Below are positions 56,051 to 62,908 of a stretch of DNA of 64,000 nucleotides, piece after piece. The notes under the pieces are model-generated. The model saw only the letters and a list, made by a program, of their open reading frames with translations, was not told where the DNA came from and did no database searches. The translations under genes were made by a program, and so were the position numbers. Within the stretch, counting starts at the first letter, position 1. The number at the start of each line of letters is the position of its first letter. The DNA comes from an uncultured Dysosmobacter sp. (GTDB taxonomy: Bacteria; Bacillota; Clostridia; Oscillospirales; Oscillospiraceae): assembly GCA_947625655.1 (NCBI GenBank), contig CANQPD010000010.1, positions 1 to 64,000 on the forward strand, read 5' to 3'.

Positions 56051-56098
56051 AAAAAGGGGATATCCCCTTTTTTCCACGTCCCAGAGGGACGCGGAAAA
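56051..56098 (+). promoter_or_regulatory. Leader with overlapping hairpins
   Basis: A perfect 22-bp palindrome (56051-56072; AAAAAGGGGAT and complement) ends in T's like a terminator. The same T-run begins a second stem, TTTTCC-A-CGTCCC with GGGACG-C-GGAAAA (about 56070-56098). The two folds compete for bases, as in an attenuator. Confidence 0.5.
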
Positions 56099-56162
56099 AG
56101 CAGGATTCTGGCGGAAGGAGATCAGCTTTCCCGGAATTTAGTCGAAAAGGAGAAAAGAAGAA

Positions 56163-57167
56163 ATGAAAAAGTTTTTTGCCCTGATCCTGGCTCTGGTCAT
56201 GGCGCTGTCCCTGGTCGCCTGCGGCGGCGGTGACACCCAGACCGAGGAGCCCACCACCGATGACTCCAACACCCAGACCGAGGAACCCGCTGCCACCGGC
56301 GATGTTGAGATCGCCGTTGTCCTGAAGACCCTGGCCTCCGAGTACTGGGGCTATGTCAAGGCCGGCTGCGACGCCGCTGCCGCTGACCTGGGCGTGAAGG
56401 TCACCGTTGTCGGCCCCGGCGCTGAGAGCGAGATCGAGCAGCAGGTCGCCATGATCGAGCAGCAGCTCGCCTCCTGCGACGCCATCGTCTGCGCGCCTAA
56501 CGACGCCGGTGCTGCCGCCGCCGCCCTGCAGGCCGCCATCGACGCCGGCATCCCCGTCCTGTCTGTTGACACCAACGTCGGCATCGAGGGCCAGACCTCT
56601 TTCGTCGGCACCTCCAACGTGGACGCTGCCTATGAGGGCGGCATCTGGGCTATCGACACCGTCGGCGCTGACGCCAAGGCTGTTATCATCTACGGCCAGG
56701 AGGGCGACAACACCTCCAACATGCGCCGCGAGGGCTATGAGAAGGCCTGCGAGGAGAAGGGCGTTGAGGTCCTGGCTGCTCTGTCCGGCCAGAACACCAC
56801 TGACGGCGCCACCAAGACCATGGAGGACCTGCTGAACGCCTATCCCGATCAGATCAAGATGGTCTTCTGCCACAACGACGACACCGCCATCGGCGCCATG
56901 AACGCCTGCAAGTCCGCTGGTGTTGAGGACATCACCATCGTTGGCTTCGACGGCAACGCCTCCGCCGTGGATCTGATCCTGGCCGGCGAGCTGGTCAAGG
57001 CCACCGTTGCCCAGCAGCCCTATGAGATGGGCTATCAGGCCGTCGAGGCCGCTCTGAAGGCCATCAACGGCGAGTCTGTTGACGAAGTCATCAACGCTCC
57101 CGTTCAGGTCGTCACCGCTGAGAACGGTCAGGCTTACCTGGACAACCTGGCTTCCATGAAGGGCTAA
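56163..57167 (+). CDS. Sugar/inositol ABC transporter substrate-binding lipoprotein
   Basis: 334 aa, periplasmic-binding fold of the RbsB/YtfQ class. The signal ends in a lipobox ('LSLVACGGG'), followed by an acidic Thr/Glu linker and 'EIAVVLKTLASEYWGYVKAGCDAAA', 'PNDAGAAAAALQAAIDAGIPV', 'VFCHNDDTAIGAMNACKSAG'. Ligand residues are not diagnostic, but the divergent iol operon makes inositol a good candidate. Codon use is strongly biased, suggesting high expression. A stable intercistronic stem follows. Confidence 0.9.
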   Translation: MKKFFALILALVMALSLVACGGGDTQTEEPTTDDSNTQTEEPAATGDVEIAVVLKTLASEYWGYVKAGCDAAAADLGVKVTVVGPGAESEIEQQVAMIEQQLASCDAIVCAPNDAGAAAAALQAAIDAGIPVLSVDTNVGIEGQTSFVGTSNVDAAYEGGIWAIDTVGADAKAVIIYGQEGDNTSNMRREGYEKACEEKGVEVLAALSGQNTTDGATKTMEDLLNAYPDQIKMVFCHNDDTAIGAMNACKSAGVEDITIVGFDGNASAVDLILAGELVKATVAQQPYEMGYQAVEAALKAINGESVDEVINAPVQVVTAENGQAYLDNLASMKG

Positions 57168-57215
57168 TCTGCGCATTTGCAACAACTGCATTGTCGCTAC
57201 ATAGCTGATGATTTA

Positions 57216-57249
57216 GGATTTGGCGGCAGGTCATACTGCCGCCAAATCC
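57216..57249 (+). other. Intercistronic stem-loop
   Basis: A 14-bp perfect stem GGATTTGGCGGCAG / CTGCCGCCAAATCC, loop GTCATA, no T-run. Such stems after binding-protein genes often protect the upstream mRNA and lower expression of the ATPase and permease. Confidence 0.7.
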
Positions 57250-57327
57250 CCGTATTCAAGAGGGAAAAGCTCCCACCCTCCGGGCGGGAGCGGTACAGAA
57301 ATCAGGAAACAGAAACGAGGTAATTCC

Positions 57328-58830
57328 ATGAGCGAATATGTCGTCGAACTGAAAAATATTACCAAACGTTTTCCTGGTGTCGTTGCTTTGAAAAATATGT
57401 CCATTGGCATCAGGCCCGGTGAGATCCACGGCCTGATCGGAGAAAACGGCGCGGGCAAGTCCACCCTGATCAAGGTGCTCACCGGCGTTCACTCTCCGGA
57501 GGAGGGAGACATCTTTGTTGACGGCCAGAAGGTCGTTTTCAAGAACCCTGTTCAGTCCCGTGAGGCAGGCATCGCCTGTGTGTATCAGGAGCTGAACATT
57601 GTCAAACAGCTGCCTGTTACGGATAATGTTTTCATGGGGCGCGCCGTGAAAAAGGGCCTTCTGCTGGACTATCCCCGGATGCACAAGGAGGCAGAAGAGG
57701 CACTCAAGACCCTGGGTCACCCCGAGATCGATGTAAGAATGGAATGCGGCAAGCTGGGCGTGGGCCAGCAGCAGATGGTGGAGATCGCCAAGGCTGTGTC
57801 CCTGGACGCCAAGCTGATCATTATGGACGAGCCGACCTCCTCCCTGGGCAAGGACGAGATCGCGCAGCTGATGGAGACTGTCCGCGGCCTGAAGGCCAAG
57901 GGCGTGGCCATCTTGTTCGTCTCTCATAAACTGGAAGAACTCTTTGAGCTCTGCGACCGCGTCACGGTCATGCGTGACGGTGAGCATATCGTCACCAAGG
58001 ACATCTGCGACATGACAGAGGATTCCCTCATCACCGCCATGGTGGGCCGGACCCTGGATAACCTGTATCCCAAGGAGTTCGGAACCAAGGGCGATGTGTG
58101 GCTGGAGGCCCGGAACCTCAACGAGGCCGGCGTCCTCCACGATGTCAGCTTCAAGGCCTACGCCGGTCAGATCACCGGCTTTGCTGGCCTGGTGGGCGCT
58201 GGCCGCACCGAGACCATGCGGGCCATTTTCGGCGCCGACAAGCTGGACAGTGGCGAGATCTATGTCAAGGGTGAAAAAGTTACCATAAAGACTCCCAAGG
58301 ATGCCATTAAGAAGAAGATCGCATTCCTGACGGAGGACCGCAAGGGCCAGGGCCTGGTGCTGTCTCTGGACGTGCGCACCAATCTGATCCTGGCCAACAT
58401 GAAGGGCTTCAGCAACGGTCCCTTCCTGGACAAGGCCAAGATCGAGAAGTCCGGCCAGGAAAATGTCCAGGCCCTGAAGATCAAGACTCCCTCTCTGGAT
58501 GAAGTGACCGCCCAGCTTTCCGGCGGCAACCAGCAGAAGGTGGTTATCGGCAAGTGGGTCAACATCGACGCCGATATCTTCATTTTCGATGAGCCTACCC
58601 GCGGCATTGACGTGGGCGCCAAGATTGAGGTCTACCGCGTCATGAACGACATGGTCAAGGCCGGCAAGTGCGTCATCATGGTGTCCTCCGAACTGCCGGA
58701 GATCCTGGCAATGAGCGACCATGTGGTGGTCATGCGCGGTGGCCGGGTCATGGCCGATATGGAACGTGATTCCGCGCACTTCAATTCTGAAGACATCATG
58801 AAAGCGGCCTGGGGAGGAGAGTTAGACTGA
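57328..58830 (+). CDS. Sugar ABC transporter ATP-binding protein (two ABC domains)
   Basis: 500 aa, RbsA/MglA class. First ABC domain: Walker A 'GENGAGKSTLIKVLTG', signature region 'LGVGQQQMVEIAKAV', Walker B 'LIIMDEPTSS'. Second domain: degenerate P-loop 'GLVGAGRTETMRAIFGAD', signature 'LSGGNQQKVVIGKW' and 'FIFDEPTRGIDVGAK'. This is the usual asymmetric pair. The ATG at 57328 follows GAGGTAATTCC. Permease starts two bases after its stop. Confidence 0.94.
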   Translation: MSEYVVELKNITKRFPGVVALKNMSIGIRPGEIHGLIGENGAGKSTLIKVLTGVHSPEEGDIFVDGQKVVFKNPVQSREAGIACVYQELNIVKQLPVTDNVFMGRAVKKGLLLDYPRMHKEAEEALKTLGHPEIDVRMECGKLGVGQQQMVEIAKAVSLDAKLIIMDEPTSSLGKDEIAQLMETVRGLKAKGVAILFVSHKLEELFELCDRVTVMRDGEHIVTKDICDMTEDSLITAMVGRTLDNLYPKEFGTKGDVWLEARNLNEAGVLHDVSFKAYAGQITGFAGLVGAGRTETMRAIFGADKLDSGEIYVKGEKVTIKTPKDAIKKKIAFLTEDRKGQGLVLSLDVRTNLILANMKGFSNGPFLDKAKIEKSGQENVQALKIKTPSLDEVTAQLSGGNQQKVVIGKWVNIDADIFIFDEPTRGIDVGAKIEVYRVMNDMVKAGKCVIMVSSELPEILAMSDHVVVMRGGRVMADMERDSAHFNSEDIMKAAWGGELD

Positions 58831-58831
58831 T

Positions 58832-59860
58832 ATGAAAAAGAATAGTAAAGTAAAAGAGCTGCTTGAAAAGCTCGGTACGATCATGGCGCTGCTGATCCTG
58901 GTTGCGATCTTCTGCATCACCATGCCCGATAAGTTCCCAAAAGTGGCTAACGTGATGAACATCCTCAAGCAGGCGTCCACCAACTGCTTGATCGCCTCCG
59001 GTATGCTGTGCTGCCTGATCACCGCCGGTATCGACCTGTCCGTGGGCTCTAACTGCGTGCTGTGCACCTGCACCATCGGCGTTCTGGTCCAGAACTTCGG
59101 CCTGACCAATCCTGTCCTGCTGGCTGTCTGCGGCCTGGCGGTCAGTGCCTTCGCCGGCTTTATCAACGGCACCCTGCTGACCCGTTTGGACCTGCCCCAT
59201 CCCTTCGTGTCCACCATGGGCATGAAGAACGTGCTGTGGGGCCTGGCACTGGTCATCACCGGCTCCAAGTCCATCGGCTTTACCAACACCGGCGTGGATT
59301 CCCTGATGTGGATCGGCGGCGGCTCCATCGGCACCGTCCGTAACGCTGCCGGCAAGGTCACCTTCCCCGGTGTCCCCGTCAGCTTCATTCTGGTCATCGT
59401 CGTGTTCATCCTGTTCGATATCTTCCTGAAGAAATCCGCTCTTGGCCGTCAGATCTACTGCTGCGGCGGCAACCCCGAGGCTGCCCGCCTGTCCGGTATC
59501 CCCTCCAAGAACGTGCTGACCTTCGTCTACACCCTGTCCGGCTTTATGGCTGGTATGGCCGGTGTGGTCTCTGTCGGCCGTCTGGCTTCCGCCAACGGCA
59601 ACGCCGGCACCACCTATGATAACGACGCCATCGCGGCCTGCATCGTGGGCGGCGCCTCCTTCACCGGCGGCAAGGGCACCATCTGGGGCACCCTGATCGG
59701 CGCCATGATCATGGCTGTTATCCGCAACGGCCTGAACCTGGCCGGCGCTTCCAACGATATCCAGTATATCGTCATCGGCGCCGTCATCATCCTGGCCGTT
59801 ACCATCGACGTTACCCGTAACAAGATGGAGGCCAAGGCCCGCAAGATGGCCGCCCAGTAA
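58832..59860 (+). CDS. Sugar ABC transporter permease
   Basis: 342 aa with about eight to ten membrane helices, RbsC/AraH class ('ITAGIDLSVGSNCVLCTCTIG', 'GGNPEAARLSGIPSKNVLTFVYTLSG', 'GGASFTGGKGTIWGTLIGA'). Homodimer expected. Last gene of the operon with a strong terminator. Confidence 0.93.
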   Translation: MKKNSKVKELLEKLGTIMALLILVAIFCITMPDKFPKVANVMNILKQASTNCLIASGMLCCLITAGIDLSVGSNCVLCTCTIGVLVQNFGLTNPVLLAVCGLAVSAFAGFINGTLLTRLDLPHPFVSTMGMKNVLWGLALVITGSKSIGFTNTGVDSLMWIGGGSIGTVRNAAGKVTFPGVPVSFILVIVVFILFDIFLKKSALGRQIYCCGGNPEAARLSGIPSKNVLTFVYTLSGFMAGMAGVVSVGRLASANGNAGTTYDNDAIAACIVGGASFTGGKGTIWGTLIGAMIMAVIRNGLNLAGASNDIQYIVIGAVIILAVTIDVTRNKMEAKARKMAAQ

Positions 59861-59891
59861 GACGGCTCCGCGTATCGAGTATATCGGACCC

Positions 59892-59926
59892 AAAAACCGA
59901 CCGGCCTTTGGCCGGTCGGTTTTTTT
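59892..59926 (+). terminator. Terminator of the ABC operon
   Basis: A 15-bp stem (AAAAACCGACCGGCC with its complement), TTT loop, T-run. Confidence 0.93.
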
Positions 59927-60010
59927 AAAGTTGTTTACAAATTGTTCCTTGTTTTTGCGGGAGATGGGGAGTACTATGGATGCAGAAGGACAAGAAGGAG
60001 GCCGCTGCTT

Positions 60011-60790
60011 TTGAAGAGAACACGGTTTGCTGCCGCTGTGCTGGCGGCATTGATGATAATGACCTCCGCCGCCCAGGCGGCAGGAGGGACTGCCCAGGCT
60101 CCCGCGCCCCAGGCCGCGGCGGAGACGGCGCAAAAGCCCCTTCCCGGGGGGGAGGATTGGCAGCTTCTGCTGGTCAATCCCTGGAATTCCCTGCCGGAGG
60201 GCTTTACGGTGGAGCTGGCGACGCTGTCCAATGGGATGAAAGTGGACAAGCGGATCGTGGATGACCTGAGCGCCATGCTGACGGCCTGCCGGAAGGCGGG
60301 GCTGCGGCCGGTGATCTGCTCCGCCTACAGGCCCCAGGCCACCCAGGAGCGGCTGTACAAAAACAAGATCGCCCGTCTGCGCTGGGCCGGGTATTCCCAG
60401 GAAGCGGCCGTGCGGGAGGCGGGGCGCTGGGTGGCGGTGCCCGGCACCAGCGAGCACCAGACGGGGCTGGCGCTGGATATCGTGGCGGCCAGCTATCAGG
60501 TGCTGGACAAAAAACAGGAGGAGACCGCCGAGCAGAAGTGGCTGATGGAGCACTGCTGGGAGTACGGCTTTATCCTGCGATACCCCTCGGACAAGAGCGA
60601 GATCACCGGCATCGGCTATGAGCCCTGGCATTACCGCTATGTGGGCAGGGAGACGGCCCTCGCTGTCCGGGACAGCGGGCTGTGCTTTGAGGAATACTTG
60701 CAGGCTCTGGAAGAGCAGGAAACCCAACAGGGAACGAAGCGGACAATCAATCAGCAAACAAATCAGGAGGCGGCAAAAGCCGCCTCCTGA
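60011..60790 (+). CDS. VanY-type D-alanyl-D-alanine carboxypeptidase (M15)
   Basis: 259 aa. A signal peptide (about 1-26) then the M15B peptidase: 'VICSAYRPQATQERLY', zinc ligands in 'GTSEHQTGLALDIVA' (His, Asp) and 'EPWHYRYVG' (His). It trims the terminal D-Ala of peptidoglycan. The TTG at 60011 is nine bases after AAGGAGG and gives a proper signal peptide; no ATG does. The last codons and the stop lie inside the terminator stem. No van regulators are nearby, so housekeeping is more likely than resistance. Confidence 0.88.
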   Translation: MKRTRFAAAVLAALMIMTSAAQAAGGTAQAPAPQAAAETAQKPLPGGEDWQLLLVNPWNSLPEGFTVELATLSNGMKVDKRIVDDLSAMLTACRKAGLRPVICSAYRPQATQERLYKNKIARLRWAGYSQEAAVREAGRWVAVPGTSEHQTGLALDIVAASYQVLDKKQEETAEQKWLMEHCWEYGFILRYPSDKSEITGIGYEPWHYRYVGRETALAVRDSGLCFEEYLQALEEQETQQGTKRTINQQTNQEAAKAAS

Positions 60791-60793
60791 TTT
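60760..60793. terminator. Terminator overlapping the VanY stop
   Basis: A 15-bp stem AAATCAGGAGGCGGC with its complement, loop AAAA; the CDS ends within the right arm. It can serve the convergent alkyltransferase-like gene as well. Confidence 0.88.
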
Positions 60794-60794
60794 G

Positions 60795-61112
60795 TTATCG
60801 TTCAAAGGGCTGCCATTGGCACCGCTCCAGATCCACCGTCCCGTCCGGGCGGAAGGTCACGCCCTCCGCCTCCAGCAGGGCCCGCTGGGTGCCGGGGGCA
60901 AAGGTGTCAAAACAGGCCTTGGTGCCGCCGAAGCGGTCCACTACCCGATGGCTGGGGACAGACGGATCTTTGCAGCCTGCCATGGCGTAGCCCGCCGTCC
61001 GGGCACACCGGGGCATCCCGGCCAGCCGCGCCACCTGGCCGTAGGTAGCCACCTTTCCGGCGGGGATGCGCCGGACGATATCATAAAAGGCTTGAAAGAC
61101 CCAGCCGCTCAT
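60795..61112 (-). CDS. Alkyltransferase-like (ATL) DNA-binding protein
   Basis: 105 aa, MGMT C-terminal DNA-binding domain ('FYDIVRRIPAGKVATYGQVARLAG', 'AGYAMAGC'). The alkyl-acceptor motif PCHRVV reads 'VPSHRVVDRFGG': the reactive Cys is Ser. It should bind alkylated guanine and flag it for excision repair but not repair it itself. The ATG overlaps the amidase stop (ATGA). Confidence 0.88.
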   Translation of the reverse strand: MSGWVFQAFYDIVRRIPAGKVATYGQVARLAGMPRCARTAGYAMAGCKDPSVPSHRVVDRFGGTKACFDTFAPGTQRALLEAEGVTFRPDGTVDLERCQWQPFER

Positions 61113-61924
61113 TTCTCCCGCACCTCGTACAGGTCTGTCCGGCGGGCGGACAGGATGGGCAGCTGCTGCCGGACGGCGTCCAGACGGGTAAAATCCAGGT
61201 CGGCGTACAGGATGGCATCCTCCGCCCCGGCACGGCACAGCACCGTGCCCCAGGGGTCCACGGCGATGGAATTGCCGTAGGCGACATACCCGGCGGTCTC
61301 ATCCCGGGCGGGGGAGACGCCTATCGTGAAGCACTGGTTATCCACCGCCCGCTGGCGGAACAGCAGTTCCCAGTGGGCGGGGCCGGTGGTCATGTTGAAG
61401 GCCGCCGGGACAAAAATCACTTTCGCGCCACGCAGGCACATGCACCGGGCCAGCTCCTCAAACCGCAGGTCAAAGCAGATGCAAAGGCCCATGGTTCCAA
61501 ATTCGGTCTCAAAGGTGGTGACGGCATTTCCCGGGGAGAGGGTGTCGGATTCCCTGAAGCGCTGGCCGCCGGCCACATCGATGTCAAAGAGATGGGCCTT
61601 CCGGTGTCTGGCCAGCAGCTTCCCCCGGCGGTCATAGACACAGCTGGTGTTGTAGACGTTCCCCTCCGACAGCTCCGGGATAGAGCCGCCGATGATGTAA
61701 ATGCCCAGCTCCGCCGCCAGGGCGGACAGGGCGGCCTGGGCGGGGCCGCCCTCCTCTTCGCCGTAGGCCCGGAAGCAGTCGTTTTGATAGGGACAGCAGA
61801 ACATCTCCGGCAAAACGGCGATATCCGCGCCGCTTCGGGCCGCCGTCCGGAGCTTTTCGCAGGCGGTTTGGATGTTCCGGGCCTTATCCGCCGTCACCAT
61901 CATCTGGATCAACGCGACGCGCAT
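61109..61924 (-). CDS. Carbon-nitrogen hydrolase (nitrilase family, omega-amidase-like)
   Basis: 271 aa. Catalytic triad Glu ('VLPEMFCCPY'), Lys ('RHRKAHLFDID') and Cys ('LCICFDLRFEELAR') intact. Closest in layout to Nit2/omega-amidases that hydrolyse alpha-ketoglutaramate, but related amidases cannot be excluded. Located between an ATL gene and an Smr gene, all one operon. Confidence 0.88.
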   Translation of the reverse strand: MRVALIQMMVTADKARNIQTACEKLRTAARSGADIAVLPEMFCCPYQNDCFRAYGEEEGGPAQAALSALAAELGIYIIGGSIPELSEGNVYNTSCVYDRRGKLLARHRKAHLFDIDVAGGQRFRESDTLSPGNAVTTFETEFGTMGLCICFDLRFEELARCMCLRGAKVIFVPAAFNMTTGPAHWELLFRQRAVDNQCFTIGVSPARDETAGYVAYGNSIAVDPWGTVLCRAGAEDAILYADLDFTRLDAVRQQLPILSARRTDLYEVREK

Positions 61925-61935
61925 AAAAAGACCTC

Positions 61936-62184
61936 CTAGATATATTCCCGCAGCACCAGCTCCGTGGCGCCGCCGTCAGGGGAGAGGATGAGCCGCTTCA
62001 CCTTGGGATGATGGCCGTACTCCGCCCGGATGAAGTCCCGCAGGGCCGTGCCGCCGTGACAGCCGTGGATCAGGCGGATGCGGTAGGTGCCGGGGCGGGC
62101 CCGCTTCAAAAGCGCGTCCACCGTCACTTTGGCCTGATAGGTGTTTTTCCCGTGGAGGTCGGCTGTGATGACGCCGGAACCCAT
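61936..62184 (-). CDS. Small Smr-domain protein
   Basis: 82 aa. Has the 'DLHG' start motif and 'RLIHGCHGG' in place of HGxG, followed by 'VKRLILSPDGGATELVL'. Smr domains nick or bind nucleic acid; this is a stand-alone copy without MutS2. First gene of a three-gene operon; eleven bases before the amidase. Confidence 0.85.
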   Translation of the reverse strand: MGSGVITADLHGKNTYQAKVTVDALLKRARPGTYRIRLIHGCHGGTALRDFIRAEYGHHPKVKRLILSPDGGATELVLREYI

Positions 62185-62208
62185 ATCGATCTCCCCCTTT
62201 TAAGAACA

Positions 62209-62237
62209 TTGTATCACGGCTTGAAATATGTTACAAT
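62209..62237 (+). promoter_or_regulatory. yjbQ-like promoter
   Basis: TTGTAT (62209-62214), 17 bases, TACAAT (62232-62237) with TGT extension. Confidence 0.65.
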
Positions 62238-62265
62238 GCAGAAAAACCAAAAGGGAGGCTGTTTT

Positions 62266-62718
62266 ATGGCAGTTTATACGGAGACGAAAACCTATCACAC
62301 CAAGGCCCACATGGGCATGATCGACGTGACGGAGGACTTTCAGCACGCGGTGACGGAGGCCTGCAAAAAGTACAATATATCGGCTGGAATTATTACTGGA
62401 TTCACCACTGGCGGTGTGGCGGGCCTGACCACCCTGGAATTTGAGCCGGGCATGGTGAACCACGACCTGAAGGCGGCGCTGGACGTGTTCTCCCCCTACC
62501 TGGACGAAAAGGGCCGGGTGGTGCCCTATTGGCACCACGAGACCTGGCATGACGACAACGGCTCCTCCCACATCAAGGCGGCGCTGCTGTCCCCCTTCAT
62601 CACCGTCCCCTTTGTGGCGGGGAAGATCACCGTCGGCCCCTGGCAGAACCTGACCCTGGTGGAGTGTGATACAAGAGACCGGGTGCGGGATATCGTGTTC
62701 CAGGTCATGGGGGAGTGA
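62266..62718 (+). CDS. YjbQ/UPF0047 family protein
   Basis: 150 aa. 'GIITGFTTGGVAGLTTLEFEPG', 'HHETWHDDNGSSHIKAALLSP' and 'GKITVGPWQNLTLVECD' define the UPF0047 (YjbQ) family, small trimeric proteins with weak thiamine-phosphate synthase activity reported. Real role unknown. Ribosome site AAGGGAGG. Own promoter. Confidence 0.9.
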   Translation: MAVYTETKTYHTKAHMGMIDVTEDFQHAVTEACKKYNISAGIITGFTTGGVAGLTTLEFEPGMVNHDLKAALDVFSPYLDEKGRVVPYWHHETWHDDNGSSHIKAALLSPFITVPFVAGKITVGPWQNLTLVECDTRDRVRDIVFQVMGE

Positions 62719-62777
62719 CAGGACTTTGCCGCCGGAAGTCCGGCGTCCGGGCGAATGCGGCCTCCGAGGAGCTGCTT

Positions 62778-62879
62778 TCAGTCATCGCAGGCGTCGGATC
62801 CCCTTGTATCCAGGCGGGTCAGGACCATACTGGCCGCCAGGATGAAAAGAATTGCAGCGGTATATCCAAAAGTGTGCAT
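62778..62879 (-). CDS. 33-aa membrane peptide
   Basis: Opens 'MHTFGYTAAILFILAASM', continues 'VLTRLDTRGS' and ends 'DACDD'. GGAGATATATAC gives a strong ribosome site eight bases before the ATG. One hydrophobic helix (about 5-20) followed by a charged tail. It starts 30 bases after the stop of the iron alcohol dehydrogenase on the same strand, so it is probably its operon partner. Similar at the helix end to the 19-aa peptide at 36295. Confidence 0.65.
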   Translation of the reverse strand: MHTFGYTAAILFILAASMVLTRLDTRGSDACDD

Positions 62880-62908
62880 GTATATATCTCCTGATTGACG
62901 GTTTTGAT

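Larger units (their letters stand above)
55546..56162. other. Iol / ABC transporter divergent control region
   Basis: 617 bases without a credible gene. It contains the iol promoter with an inverted repeat (55661-55711), GC-rich hairpins near 55775-55860, the ABC promoter (55971-56000) and a structured leader (56051-56098). Short open frames on both strands lack ribosome sites or domains. Confidence 0.7.

Noticed and set aside
60011-60790. VanY as part of a glycopeptide-resistance cluster
   Set aside because: No vanR/S, vanH/A/X neighbours; the gene stands alone, so a cell-wall housekeeping role is more likely.
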